Below, in pieces: positions 25,760-34,528 of a DNA stretch of 61,497 nucleotides (position 1 is its first letter; each line of letters begins with the position of its first letter). The notes beneath the pieces are model-generated. The model saw nothing but the letters and a program-made list of their open reading frames with translations. It was not told the origin of the DNA and ran no database searches. The stretch is from Dehalococcoidia bacterium (lineage in GTDB: Bacteria > Chloroflexota > Dehalococcoidia > E44-bin15). The stretch spans positions 1 through 61,497 of the forward strand of contig DATKYK010000008.1 in NCBI GenBank assembly GCA_035528575.1, written 5' to 3'. The position numbers and the translations under genes were made by a program.

Positions 25760-26524
25760 ATGTTACTGGCTATAGATGTAGGAAATACCAATATCGCCTT
25801 AGGCATCTTTGAAGGGGAGACGCTGCGCGCTACCTGGAGGGTGGCCACCGATATTGATAAGACCGCAGATGAGTATGCTGTGCTATTATTGAACCTATTA
25901 CCCATGGAGGGTCTAAATCTCTCCGATATAGATCATGTGAGCATTGCCTGTGTGGTTCCCCCGCTACTTACCATTTTCGAGGAGTTGAGCCAGCGTTACT
26001 TTAATATCTCGCCGCTCATCGTCGGTCCGGGGGTGAAGACCGGCGTGCGGATCTGCACTGATAACCCGCGAGAGGTGGGTGCCGACCGGGTGGCAAACGC
26101 AGCGGCGGCTCACCATCTCTATAGCGGGCCGATGATCTTGATAGATTTTGGCACTGCCACTACGCTCGATGTGCTATCCAAAGAGGGCGATTACCTGGGT
26201 GGTGCCATCGCTCCCGGGATCCTCATCGCCGCAGAGGCGCTCTTCGAGAGAGCATCAAAACTGCCCAGGGTCGAGCTAGTTCCTCCGGAACACGCCATTG
26301 GCAAGAATACTGTAACCACGATGCAATCGGGGATCATCTTCGGCTATGTGGGGCTTATCGAAAGCCTGGTAAACCGCATGAACCGTGAGTTGGGACAGGA
26401 TGCGTATGTAGTGGCCACTGGCGGCCTCGCTGAGATAATCGCCGGGCAGACCAAGGTGGTAAATACGGTTAACATGCACTTAACCCTCATCGGATTACGG
26501 TTGATTCACGAGCTGAATCGATAG
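25760..26524 (+). CDS. coaX: Type III pantothenate kinase
   Basis: CoaX phosphorylates pantothenate, the first step of CoA synthesis. ASKHA-fold motifs: AIDVGNTNIALGIF (phosphate 1), RVANAAAAHHLYSGPMILIDFGTATTLDV (phosphate 2 and catalytic Asp), GGAIAPGI and TGGLAEII. 254 residues, normal length. It begins one base after the nnr stop codon and is followed by coaBC, the next enzymes of the same pathway. Confidence 0.96.
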   Translation: MLLAIDVGNTNIALGIFEGETLRATWRVATDIDKTADEYAVLLLNLLPMEGLNLSDIDHVSIACVVPPLLTIFEELSQRYFNISPLIVGPGVKTGVRICTDNPREVGADRVANAAAAHHLYSGPMILIDFGTATTLDVLSKEGDYLGGAIAPGILIAAEALFERASKLPRVELVPPEHAIGKNTVTTMQSGIIFGYVGLIESLVNRMNRELGQDAYVVATGGLAEIIAGQTKVVNTVNMHLTLIGLRLIHELNR

Positions 26525-26534
26525 GAGAGGAGAG

Positions 26535-27746
26535 ATGGTTCGAGATAAGACCATAGTTCTGGGTGTCACCGGCAGTATCGCTGCCTATAAGGCGGTGGAG
26601 CTGGCGAGCAAGCTCATCCAAGATGGGGCACGGGTGGATGTGGTGATGACCAGGTCAGCGCAGGAGTTTGTCATGCCGATGACCTTTCGCAGTGTCACCC
26701 ATCGGCCGGTAGTTACCGAGATGTTTGACCTGGAGTCTGAGTTTAGCATCGAGCATGTATCCCTGGCTGAGCGGGCAGATCTGGTGGTCATCGCCCCAGC
26801 TACGGCTAACATCATCGCTAAGCTGTCTGGGGGTATCGCCGACGACATACTCAGTTGCACCTTGCTTGCCACCAGGGCGCCTGTACTGGTGTCACCGGCG
26901 ATGAATGTGAATATGTATGAGAATGAGATTACTCAGGAGAATATCGCCAGGCTGAAGAAAAGAGGCTATAAATTTATCGGTCCGGTTCAGGGTCGGTTAG
27001 CCTCCGGTGCCTGGGGATTGGGTCGCTTTGCTGAGATAGATGACATCCTGGGCGCGATTCATCAGGCGCTGGGCCGTGCTGGTGACCTGGCAGGCCGAAA
27101 GATCGTGGTGAGCGCCGGGGGCACACAGGAGCCTATCGACCCGGCGCGTTATATCGGCAATCGCTCCTCAGGGAGGATGGGCTATGCGCTGGCTGAGGCG
27201 GCCCGTGACCGTGGGGCAGAGGTGGTTCTAGTAAGTGCCCCGACTGCTCTTGCTCCTCCCATCGGCGTAGCGTTAGTTCAGGTTCAGACCACCCTCCAGA
27301 TGAGGGATGCCGTCGATAGTGCGATCCGGCAGGCTGACGCACTCATTATGGCTGCTGCTCCTGTCGATTATCGTTCGGCTTCCATTTCCGAAAGGAAGAT
27401 CAAGAGGGGGACGGAGTCTCTCACCCTGGAGCTGGTGGAAAACCCGGATATACTCAGCGGGGTCAAGGGCGGGAGAGGCGGTCTTGTCCGGGTTGGATTT
27501 GCCGCGGAGAGCGAAAACCTCGTGAAAAACGCCACAGAGAAGCTAAAAAAGAAGAAGCTCCATCTTATAGTGGCCAATGATATCACAGCGACCGATAGCG
27601 GCTTTGGCGTCGATACCAACCGGGTGGTACTCATCGACCGCTCAGGCAAGGCGGAGAGTCTGCCCCTGCTTACCAAATCGGAGGTGTCCGGTAAAATACT
27701 GGACAGGGTAGTGGAGCTACTGCCGAAAGTGAAGGCAAAGAGGTAG
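26535..27746 (+). CDS. coaBC: Phosphopantothenoylcysteine decarboxylase / synthetase CoaBC
   Basis: The bifunctional enzyme makes 4'-phosphopantetheine from phosphopantothenate and cysteine. The CoaC flavin domain (about 1-180) has GVTGSIAAYKAVEL, IEHVSLAERADLVVIAPATANIIAKL with the catalytic His, PAMNVNMYEN, and the substrate flap GRLASGAWGLGR. The CoaB domain (about 187-403) has VVSAGGTQEPIDPARYIGNRSSG, MAAAPVDYR, and the K-x-KK text TEKLKKKKLHLIVAND. It has GAGAGGAGAG directly upstream. It is part of the coaX-coaBC-valS transcript. Confidence 0.95.
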   Translation: MVRDKTIVLGVTGSIAAYKAVELASKLIQDGARVDVVMTRSAQEFVMPMTFRSVTHRPVVTEMFDLESEFSIEHVSLAERADLVVIAPATANIIAKLSGGIADDILSCTLLATRAPVLVSPAMNVNMYENEITQENIARLKKRGYKFIGPVQGRLASGAWGLGRFAEIDDILGAIHQALGRAGDLAGRKIVVSAGGTQEPIDPARYIGNRSSGRMGYALAEAARDRGAEVVLVSAPTALAPPIGVALVQVQTTLQMRDAVDSAIRQADALIMAAAPVDYRSASISERKIKRGTESLTLELVENPDILSGVKGGRGGLVRVGFAAESENLVKNATEKLKKKKLHLIVANDITATDSGFGVDTNRVVLIDRSGKAESLPLLTKSEVSGKILDRVVELLPKVKAKR

Positions 27747-27759
27747 GTTCGTAGGATTC

Positions 27760-30420
27760 ATGGCACAGAAGCTAGCAGAGATTCCCAAAGTCTATGACCC
27801 ACGAATAGTGGAGACAAAGTGGTATCAGTTCTGGCAGGAGAAAGGATACTTTTCCCCCAAGATTGACCCCCAGAAAAAACCCTTCGTAATCATAATGCCC
27901 CCACCCAATGTCACCGGCGAGCTTCACCTGGGGCATGCCCTCACCGCAACCCTGGAAGACATCATGATCCGCTGGCACCGTATGAAGGGTGACCCCACCC
28001 TCTGGCTTCCCGGTATCGACCATGCGGGGATCGCTGCCCAGGTGGTAGTGGAGCAGGCGCTCGCTAAGGAGGGTATCACCAGGCATGGGATGGGGCGGGA
28101 GAAGTTCCTCGAGCGGATGTGGCAGTGGATGAAACAGTATGGCAGGGCGATAGCGGAGCAGCATAAGCGCCTGGGCGCCTCCTGTGACTGGAGCCGAGAG
28201 AAATTCACCATGGACGAGGGGCCTTCTAAAGCGGTACGCACTACCTTCGTTCGCCTCTATGAAAAAGGACTAATCTATCGAGGCGAGCGTATCATCAACT
28301 GGTGCCCTCGCTGCGTTACTGCCCTTTCAGATCTCGAGGTGGAACACGAGGACACCTCCGGCCATCTATGGTACGTGCGATACCATCTAAAGGGTAGCGA
28401 CGAGTTCATCACCGTTGCCACCACACGTCCCGAGACCATTTTCGGTGACACTGCAGTGGCGGTAAATCCTGAGGACGAGCGACATAGGAGTCTTATCGGG
28501 AGGACGGCTATACTGCCCGCTATCGGCAGGGACATACCCATTATCACCGATGATGCTGTCGATCCCTCATTTGGTACCGGGGCGGTGAAGGTTACCCCGG
28601 CCCATGACCCGGTAGACTTCGAGATTGGACAGCAGCATGATTTGCCCTCGGTGAATATATTAAACCCCGATGGGACGATGAACCAAAACGCTGGCCCTTA
28701 TAAGGGTCTTGATCGCTTCGCCTGCCGCGAGCGGCTTCTCGCCGACCTGGAGAGTGAAGGCCTTATGGTCAAGGTGGAGCGCCATCAACACTCCGTTGGG
28801 CACTGCTGCCGCTGCAATACCGCGGTAGAACCCTGGGCCAGCAAGCAGTGGTTCGTCAAGATTTCGCCGCTTGCTATACCTGCAATCGACGCGGTTACCG
28901 ACGGCAGGATAAGGATCATCCCGGGGCGATTTACCAAGGTCTACCTAAACTGGCTAGAGAATATCCGAGACTGGTGCATCAGCCGCCAGTTGTGGTGGGG
29001 GCACAGGATACCGGTATGGTACTGCAACGGTTGCGGCCAGCTCACCGTGAGCATTGATGATCCCCGAGCCTGCATTCAATGCGGATCGTTGGAAATCGTT
29101 CAGGACCCCGATGTCCTCGATACCTGGTTCAGTTCGGCGCTCTGGCCTCACTCTACCCTGGGCTGGCCCGATACCACCGAGGATTTCAAATACTTCTATC
29201 CGACTTCGGTTATGGAGACGGGCTATGACATCCTCTTTTTCTGGGTCGCCAGGATGATAATGATGGGGCTGGAGAATACCGGGGAGGTGCCATTCAACAC
29301 CGTTTACCTTCACGGGCTGGTGCGCGATGAGAAGGGCGAGAAGATGAGCAAGATGAAGGGCAACGTCTTAAATCCCCTGGATACTATCGAAAGCTACGGC
29401 ACCGATGCCCTGCGCCTTGCCCTCTCCACCGGCACCTCGCCGGGAAACGATATCAGGCTGAGCAAGGGGAAGCTGGAGGCAGCCCGCAACTTCGCCAATA
29501 AGCTGTGGAACGCTTCCCGGTTCATACTGGGCAATATGGAGGAAGGGCAGGGTGTAAGGATCGAATTCGACTTGCTGCCACTGGAGGATCGCTGGATTCT
29601 AAGTCGCTTGAGTCACCTTGTCGCCAGCGTCGATAGCCTCATGGAAGACCTCCAGTTCGGAGAGGCACAGCGGCAGATACACGACTTCATCTGGGGGGAG
29701 TTCTGCGACTGGTATATCGAGATGGCGAAGCTCCGCCTCAAGGTAGGGGATGGCGAAAAAGGCAGGATATCCCCGATACCGGTACTTGCCTACGTCCTGG
29801 AGACCTCGTTGCGCCTGCTCCATCCCTTCATGCCTTTCATTACTGAGGAGATATGGCAGAATCTTAAAGGATACTTCGATTACGACATGGCTGAATCTAT
29901 TATGGTCTCCCCCTACCCTGCCGCCGATGAAGAGGCGCTGGACGAAGAGGCGGAGAAACAGATGGCGGTGGTTATAGATATTGTTCGGGCGATTAGAAAC
30001 GCGCGCGCCGAGTTCCGGGTGGAGCCATCCAGGTGGATAGAGGCACTGGTAGCTGCTGTGGAAACGAAGCCCGCAATTGAAACCCAGGCTCAGGCTATTG
30101 AGACCCTGGCGAGGGTAAGGCCGCTTACCATTATCGGCATGGAGGGTGCGAGGCCAGATAAAGCTAAGACGATAGTGCTTGAGGGGGCGGAGGTGATCCT
30201 GCCTATGGCGGGCATGGTCGACATTGAGGTGGAAAGGGAGCGTTTGAAGAAGGAGAGCGAGGTCACTCAGGCGGAGATCACCCGCTTCGAGGCCAGGCTT
30301 AATGATGAGAATTTTATATCCAAGGCGCCGCCGGACGTGGTGGAAAGGGAAAGGAAAAAGCTGGCTACCCAACTTGACCGGCTGATGAGGCTAGGTGAAA
30401 GGCTTTCCCAGCTTGGCTAG
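27760..30420 (+). CDS. valS: Valyl-tRNA synthetase
   Basis: Class Ia enzyme charging tRNA-Val. The HIGH motif appears as PPNVTGELHLGHAL (near residue 48), the KMSKS loop as GEKMSKMKGN (near 530), and the editing domain (CP1) around residues 190-345 contains TTRPETIFGDTAVAVNP and the usual Asp-rich pocket. The C-terminal coiled coil (about 815-886) is present, so the protein is complete at 886 residues. The tungsten-like zinc finger of CP1 is suggested by CNGCGQ and CIQCGS. It lies 13 bases after coaBC. No T-box leader is seen in the short gap. Confidence 0.96.
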   Translation: MAQKLAEIPKVYDPRIVETKWYQFWQEKGYFSPKIDPQKKPFVIIMPPPNVTGELHLGHALTATLEDIMIRWHRMKGDPTLWLPGIDHAGIAAQVVVEQALAKEGITRHGMGREKFLERMWQWMKQYGRAIAEQHKRLGASCDWSREKFTMDEGPSKAVRTTFVRLYEKGLIYRGERIINWCPRCVTALSDLEVEHEDTSGHLWYVRYHLKGSDEFITVATTRPETIFGDTAVAVNPEDERHRSLIGRTAILPAIGRDIPIITDDAVDPSFGTGAVKVTPAHDPVDFEIGQQHDLPSVNILNPDGTMNQNAGPYKGLDRFACRERLLADLESEGLMVKVERHQHSVGHCCRCNTAVEPWASKQWFVKISPLAIPAIDAVTDGRIRIIPGRFTKVYLNWLENIRDWCISRQLWWGHRIPVWYCNGCGQLTVSIDDPRACIQCGSLEIVQDPDVLDTWFSSALWPHSTLGWPDTTEDFKYFYPTSVMETGYDILFFWVARMIMMGLENTGEVPFNTVYLHGLVRDEKGEKMSKMKGNVLNPLDTIESYGTDALRLALSTGTSPGNDIRLSKGKLEAARNFANKLWNASRFILGNMEEGQGVRIEFDLLPLEDRWILSRLSHLVASVDSLMEDLQFGEAQRQIHDFIWGEFCDWYIEMAKLRLKVGDGEKGRISPIPVLAYVLETSLRLLHPFMPFITEEIWQNLKGYFDYDMAESIMVSPYPAADEEALDEEAEKQMAVVIDIVRAIRNARAEFRVEPSRWIEALVAAVETKPAIETQAQAIETLARVRPLTIIGMEGARPDKAKTIVLEGAEVILPMAGMVDIEVERERLKKESEVTQAEITRFEARLNDENFISKAPPDVVERERKKLATQLDRLMRLGERLSQLG

Positions 30421-30467
30421 CACACTGAGAACCAGTAATCCATCTCGATATGAACTTCAAATTACGG

Positions 30468-30473
30468 TATAAT
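30468..30473 (+). promoter_or_regulatory. Possible -10 box of arsM
   Basis: TATAAT at 30468-30473, 37 bases before the ATG at 30511. The -35 is weak. An inducible promoter with a repressor site is possible, but no clear palindrome or ArsR gene was found nearby. Confidence 0.4.
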
Positions 30474-30510
30474 GTAGAAGGAAGCATTTTTAAGGGGTTG
30501 AGGACGTAGA

Positions 30511-31305
30511 ATGGAAACGAAGAAGAGTAATGAGATAAAGAATGCCGTGCGTGAGCTTTACGCCGGGATAGCGAGGCAGCACACGACCTCCTGCTGCGCA
30601 CCGCGGAGCGAAGAGGCGTCGAGCTGTTGTAGCTCATGCGCCGCTGAAACAAGCCATGCTCAGAGGCTATATTCCACAGAGGAGCTGGAATCCATAGCGG
30701 CTGACATACCCTCGCTGGGATGCGGCAACCCTATTGCACTGTCGGAACTGCAGCCCGGAGAAGTGGTACTCGACCTGGGAAGCGGAGGGGGGCTGGACTG
30801 CTTCCTGGCGGCGCAGAAGGTTGGTTCCCAGGGCAAGGTTATCGGGCTGGATATGACACCAGATATGATTAAGCTGGCAAGGGCAAACGCGGAAAAGCTC
30901 TCACTGAGCAATGTCGAGTTTCGGCTGGGCGAGATGGAGTACATGCCCATCGAGAGCGAGTCGGTGGATGTGGTTATCTCCAACTGCGTGATAAACCTTT
31001 CCCCGGATAAGGACGCTGTCTTCAGGGAGGTTTTTCGGGCGCTCAAGCCAGGGGGAAGGCTCTGCGTTTCCGACATCGTCACCCACGGCGAGCTGCCGGC
31101 ATCGGTTCGGGAGAGCCTAGAGCAATGGGCTGGCTGCGTGGCCGGTGCCCTTGAGGAGGGGGAGTACCTGGACAAAATTCAGGCCGCTGGTTTTGTTAGA
31201 CTAGAGGCACAAGAAGAGCCCCCGACCGTCTATAAAGAGGAAACTGCCTGCGGAGTGGGAGCCCCGATAGTCAGCATTGCGGTGAAAGGCTATAAGCCGA
31301 GATAG
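30511..31305 (+). CDS. arsM: Arsenite S-adenosylmethionine methyltransferase ArsM
   Basis: ArsM methylates trivalent arsenic. The Rossmann AdoMet core shows VVLDLGSGGGLDCFLAAQKVG and VIGLDMTPDMIKLARANA. The arsenic-binding cysteines are in place: LGCGNP before the core, ISNCVINLSPDK and QWAGCVAGAL. The N-terminus carries extra cysteine pairs (TSCCAPRSEEASSCCSSC, about residues 27-44) that fit the family. The protein has 264 residues. GGGGTTGAGGA lies upstream of the ATG. No ars efflux gene is adjacent. Confidence 0.92.
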   Translation: METKKSNEIKNAVRELYAGIARQHTTSCCAPRSEEASSCCSSCAAETSHAQRLYSTEELESIAADIPSLGCGNPIALSELQPGEVVLDLGSGGGLDCFLAAQKVGSQGKVIGLDMTPDMIKLARANAEKLSLSNVEFRLGEMEYMPIESESVDVVISNCVINLSPDKDAVFREVFRALKPGGRLCVSDIVTHGELPASVRESLEQWAGCVAGALEEGEYLDKIQAAGFVRLEAQEEPPTVYKEETACGVGAPIVSIAVKGYKPR

Positions 31306-31404
31306 TCGTCCCAGACATACCAATTGCATCACAAAACAAAATACTCTAGCAACTGCAACTGCGTGTTTTAACCTCTGTGATTGAAACACCCCCATAGGAG
31401 CGTA

Positions 31405-31950
31405 ATGATGACCGAGGAAGAATCTAAATCCAGGAACGATTTCATCAAGGTATTCGAAGAAAAAACAAGAGAGGTTTTCAGCTCAGAGGCTAATCGAGAA
31501 AGGGTGGGAGAGCTAACATACAATAACTACTTGAAATGCTTTGGCTGCTCTCAATCTATGCTGCATGCTTTTCAAGAGGTTTTAGGGTTTAAGGACGATT
31601 TTTGGTTCAAGGCGCTGGGTGGCCTGCAAGGGGGAGGTAGTAGTGGATTGACCTGTGGTGCATTGCTTACGGGTTTCGTACTCATCAGCGCTAGAGTAGG
31701 GCGAAGCAATATTGAAGATGGTCTTGTAGCATTACTACCAGCCTTCGAGCCATCCCATAGACTGACCAACTGGTTTAAACCCATGTACAAGAGTACTGTC
31801 TGCTCGGAGATTACGGGGGTCAACTGGTTTGACCTGAATGAGGTGACAGAACACTACCTCAGCCCTCGGGGAATGGAAACGGTGGAAAAATGTGCCAGGC
31901 TAACGGGCGGGACAGCCAGCAAGGTAGCAGAGATACTGAGCCAGTTGTAG
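31405..31950 (+). CDS. C_GCAxxG_C_C family redox protein
   Basis: A 181-residue member of the C_GCAxxG_C_C family, thought to bind a redox-active metal centre. Visible motifs are KCFGCSQSMLHAFQEV near residue 41, the glycine-rich GGLQGGGSSGLTCGALLTG, the later STVCSEITGVNWFD and KCARLTGGTASKVAEIL. The Cys spacing agrees with the family. Its function is unknown. Start: ATG at 31405 or 31408 behind AGGAG; a TTG at 31381 overlaps the ribosome site. It follows arsM by about 100 bases, and between it and the next gene lies a relic of a second arsM-like gene. Confidence 0.8.
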   Translation: MMTEEESKSRNDFIKVFEEKTREVFSSEANRERVGELTYNNYLKCFGCSQSMLHAFQEVLGFKDDFWFKALGGLQGGGSSGLTCGALLTGFVLISARVGRSNIEDGLVALLPAFEPSHRLTNWFKPMYKSTVCSEITGVNWFDLNEVTEHYLSPRGMETVEKCARLTGGTASKVAEILSQL

Positions 31951-31967
31951 TATAGGCAAATCAACAA

Positions 31968-32063
31968 TTAAGGGGAAGTTTGGTGCTTTATCGTGTTCTA
32001 ACTGTCTGCGAAGGTCAGAGCTCTATAGCAAGCATATCGGTGAAAGCCTTCAAACCTGAGTAG
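31968..32063 (+). pseudogene. Relic of the 3' end of an arsM-like gene
   Basis: Reading from 31968 to the TAG at 32061 gives a C-terminal tail (VCEGQSSIASISVKAFKPE). It lines up with the end of the ArsM gene upstream (GAPIVSIAVKGYKPR) and with the closing SIxSxxVKAxKP of other ArsM proteins. The body of the gene is absent. It overlaps the 3' end of the minus-strand gene at 32050. It suggests that a second methyltransferase was lost, perhaps replaced by the C_GCAxxG gene. Confidence 0.5.
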
Positions 32064-32775
32064 TCTCCCCGCTAGAATCCCTTAGACGCTGCCCCATGCC
32101 CCACTGGCGCTCCAGCTCCCTGAGCGCCTTTTTTGTATCGCTGGCAATGCGCGCCTTATCAGAGTTGTTTAACCGATACTTGAAGAGCCAGTAGGTAAAC
32201 TCCTTAAGCTCAACGAGTTTCATAGAATTGCGCCTGGGATAGCCCCTTTCTTTTCTGAATCTCCCAAGCAATTCGGTTATGGGGGCGCCATATATGCGCT
32301 CGTAGGCCTCCTCCCAGAGGCTATTGTTCTCATTAAAGGCACGTGCTCGCTGTTCCTTGCGTGCTTCCTCCTCCACAGCGAGTAGCAATGCCTCCTCTAC
32401 GGTGATACCGTAGAAATAGTTGAGGTGAGCGCGGTATTTGGCCTCGCCGATGAGCTGGCAGAATTCCTCTTTAGGTAGCTCAATGGGTGCTCTGGCGTGG
32501 AAGAGAAGAGCGAGCATTTCTTTCTCAGGAATGAGATGATCGATCTCAGCGAGCAGGCGCTCAGCAAGGAGCAACCAGTCGAAGGCTTCGTTGGCGATGA
32601 GATAGCGATAATCCCGGCCGTTGTGGCTCTCCTCGGCCACAGTCCACTGCCCGATAGCCTCGAGGAGGGCAATATACCAGTGCTTTCCGTTTGCGATGTC
32701 CTCCCTTAGATGGCGAATCGCCTCGCTACCGTTCGAGACGCTGGTATCACCGAAGGGCTGTAAATGCTTCTCCAT
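32050..32775 (-). CDS. Conserved-looking protein of unknown function, 241 aa
   Basis: I do not recognise this protein. It is mostly helical and charged, with no signal or membrane segment. Landmarks are HWYIALLEAIGQWTVAEE, YRYLIANEAFDWLLLAERLL, YRAHLNYFYGITVEEALLLAVEEE and a basic C-terminal third with MKLVELKEFTYWLFKYRL. The stop of polX lies ten bases upstream on the same strand, so the two are probably cotranscribed, and a role with the polymerase in DNA maintenance is possible but unproven. Confidence 0.65.
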   Translation of the reverse strand: MEKHLQPFGDTSVSNGSEAIRHLREDIANGKHWYIALLEAIGQWTVAEESHNGRDYRYLIANEAFDWLLLAERLLAEIDHLIPEKEMLALLFHARAPIELPKEEFCQLIGEAKYRAHLNYFYGITVEEALLLAVEEEARKEQRARAFNENNSLWEEAYERIYGAPITELLGRFRKERGYPRRNSMKLVELKEFTYWLFKYRLNNSDKARIASDTKKALRELERQWGMGQRLRDSSGETTQV

Positions 32776-32785
32776 GCCACTCTCG

Positions 32786-34504
32786 CTATCGCCTCAAGAA
32801 GGCAAGCACCTCTTCAAGTGGCCTTGTATTCAATATATGGCTTGCTTCGCACCAACCGCGCCGAGCCACACCTACCCCGAAGCGAACCAGGTCAAGGTGC
32901 GAGGTGCTATGGGCATCAGTAACCACGGTCAGCTTCACCCCCAGCTCCATGGCCCGAAGGGCATGAATATCCTTTAGGTCGAGGCGACTTGGCATGGCGT
33001 TTATCTCCAGTGCGGTGTTGGTCTCAGCGGCGGCGCGGAAGACCGCCTCAAGGTCCACCATAATTGGCTCACGCTCCCCCAGGAGTCGGCAGGTGGGATG
33101 AGCGAGAACATCGACGTGGGGGCTCTTTATGGCACGAAGGATACGCTCCGTCATCTTGCCCTGCTCCTGGTTCATCGCCGAGTGTACCGCTGCGATAACG
33201 ATGTCCAGCTCTGAAAGCAGATCCTCAGGGAGGTCCAGGGTGCCATCGGCACGAATATCCACCTCGATCCCGGCGAGGATGCGGAAACCATCCACCTGCT
33301 CATTGAGCTTGCCTATTTCGGTGATCTGTTTTCGTAACCTTTCCTCATCTAGCCCGTGTGCTACACCTCGCCCTGCTGAGTGGTCGGTTATGGCGATATA
33401 CTTATATCCACGTTCCCTGGCGGCAAGAGCCATCGCCTCGATGGAATCGTGGCCATCGCTCCAATCGGTGTGTACATGGAGGTCTCCCTTTATATCGCCA
33501 GGCTCGATGAGACGGGGGATATCATTTTCCGCTGCCCTCTCCACCTCCCACTGCCCTTCCCTGAGCTCGGGCGGGATGAACTGTAGACCCAGCCTCCGGT
33601 AGAAGGACTCCTCATCGGTGAACTTCTCGGTGATGCCGCTCTCTAGGTCGGTCATCCCGTATTCGCTGAGCCTTAGCCCCTGGCGGTGTCCACGCTCCCT
33701 GATGGCGATGTTGTGCTGTTTTGAGCCGGTGAAATACTGGAGCAGTGAGCCAAAAGAGTCGTGGTCTACCAGCCTGAGGTCGATCTGGAGGTCGCCGGGG
33801 ACGAGCACACTGGCCTTGGTACTCCCCTTGACCAGCGTCTCCTTAACCCGGGGCAGGCTAACGAAGGCACTAATAATACCTTCACGGTCATCGGCGGTAC
33901 CCATGAGGTCGATGTCGCCGACGGTCTCGCGGAAGCGGCGCAGGCTTCCCGCCGGGGTGAGATTCTTAAGGCCGGGGCGTTCTCGAAGCTCCCGCATGAT
34001 CCCCTCGACCACCGGTAGCGCGTCTCCGATAGGGGTGCGCCGCTCCTTGGTTCGCGTTGCCTGAAGCTGGCGCAGGATATTCTCCGCCACCTTGTCGCCC
34101 ATACGGGGCATGCTGGCTAACCGCCCATCGCGGATTGCCGCTTCAAGGTCATCGATGCTGTTTACCCCCAGCTCATTGCAGAGGCGGATGGCGATCCTGG
34201 GGCCGATGCCGGGGATATCGAGGAGGGTGCTTATTCCCTCGGGGAACTCTGCCCTTAGCTCATCGTAGTAATGGAGGCGACCGGTGGTCACGAGCTCCAT
34301 TGTTTTCTTGGCGATGGCCTCACCCACGCCGGGGATTTCCTCCAGGCTCTGCCCCTCCTTTACCATCTGCTCTACTTCCACCGGCAGGTGCTCGATGGTG
34401 CGGGTTGCCCGCTGATAGGCGCGGATCTTGAACTGGTTCTCGCCCTTTATCTCCAGCAGGTCGGCGATATCCGAGAAGACCTTCGCGATGTCGCTGTTTT
34501 TCAT
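32786..34504 (-). CDS. polX: DNA polymerase X with PHP exonuclease domain
   Basis: A 572-residue family X polymerase for repair gap filling. The N-terminal 8-kDa-like region and HhH motifs (IPGVGEAIAKK, IPGIGPRIAIRL) lead into the nucleotidyl core with GSLRR, ETVGDIDLM (two catalytic Asp) and LQIDLRLVD (third Asp). The C-terminal PHP domain (about 335-572) has DLHVHTDWSDG, ITDHS, GIEVDI, AVHS and VDVLAHPTCR, with the metal-binding residues preserved, so a 3'-5' exonuclease activity is likely. Length is typical. It heads the pair with the unknown protein at 32050-32775. The EVE protein gene ends 24 bases upstream. Confidence 0.93.
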   Translation of the reverse strand: MKNSDIAKVFSDIADLLEIKGENQFKIRAYQRATRTIEHLPVEVEQMVKEGQSLEEIPGVGEAIAKKTMELVTTGRLHYYDELRAEFPEGISTLLDIPGIGPRIAIRLCNELGVNSIDDLEAAIRDGRLASMPRMGDKVAENILRQLQATRTKERRTPIGDALPVVEGIMRELRERPGLKNLTPAGSLRRFRETVGDIDLMGTADDREGIISAFVSLPRVKETLVKGSTKASVLVPGDLQIDLRLVDHDSFGSLLQYFTGSKQHNIAIRERGHRQGLRLSEYGMTDLESGITEKFTDEESFYRRLGLQFIPPELREGQWEVERAAENDIPRLIEPGDIKGDLHVHTDWSDGHDSIEAMALAARERGYKYIAITDHSAGRGVAHGLDEERLRKQITEIGKLNEQVDGFRILAGIEVDIRADGTLDLPEDLLSELDIVIAAVHSAMNQEQGKMTERILRAIKSPHVDVLAHPTCRLLGEREPIMVDLEAVFRAAAETNTALEINAMPSRLDLKDIHALRAMELGVKLTVVTDAHSTSHLDLVRFGVGVARRGWCEASHILNTRPLEEVLAFLRR

Positions 34505-34528
34505 GAGCCCGATGCCATCTTTAATGCG

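Noticed and set aside
27747-27759. T-box leader before valS
   Set aside because: Only 13 bases separate coaBC and valS; no room for a T-box.
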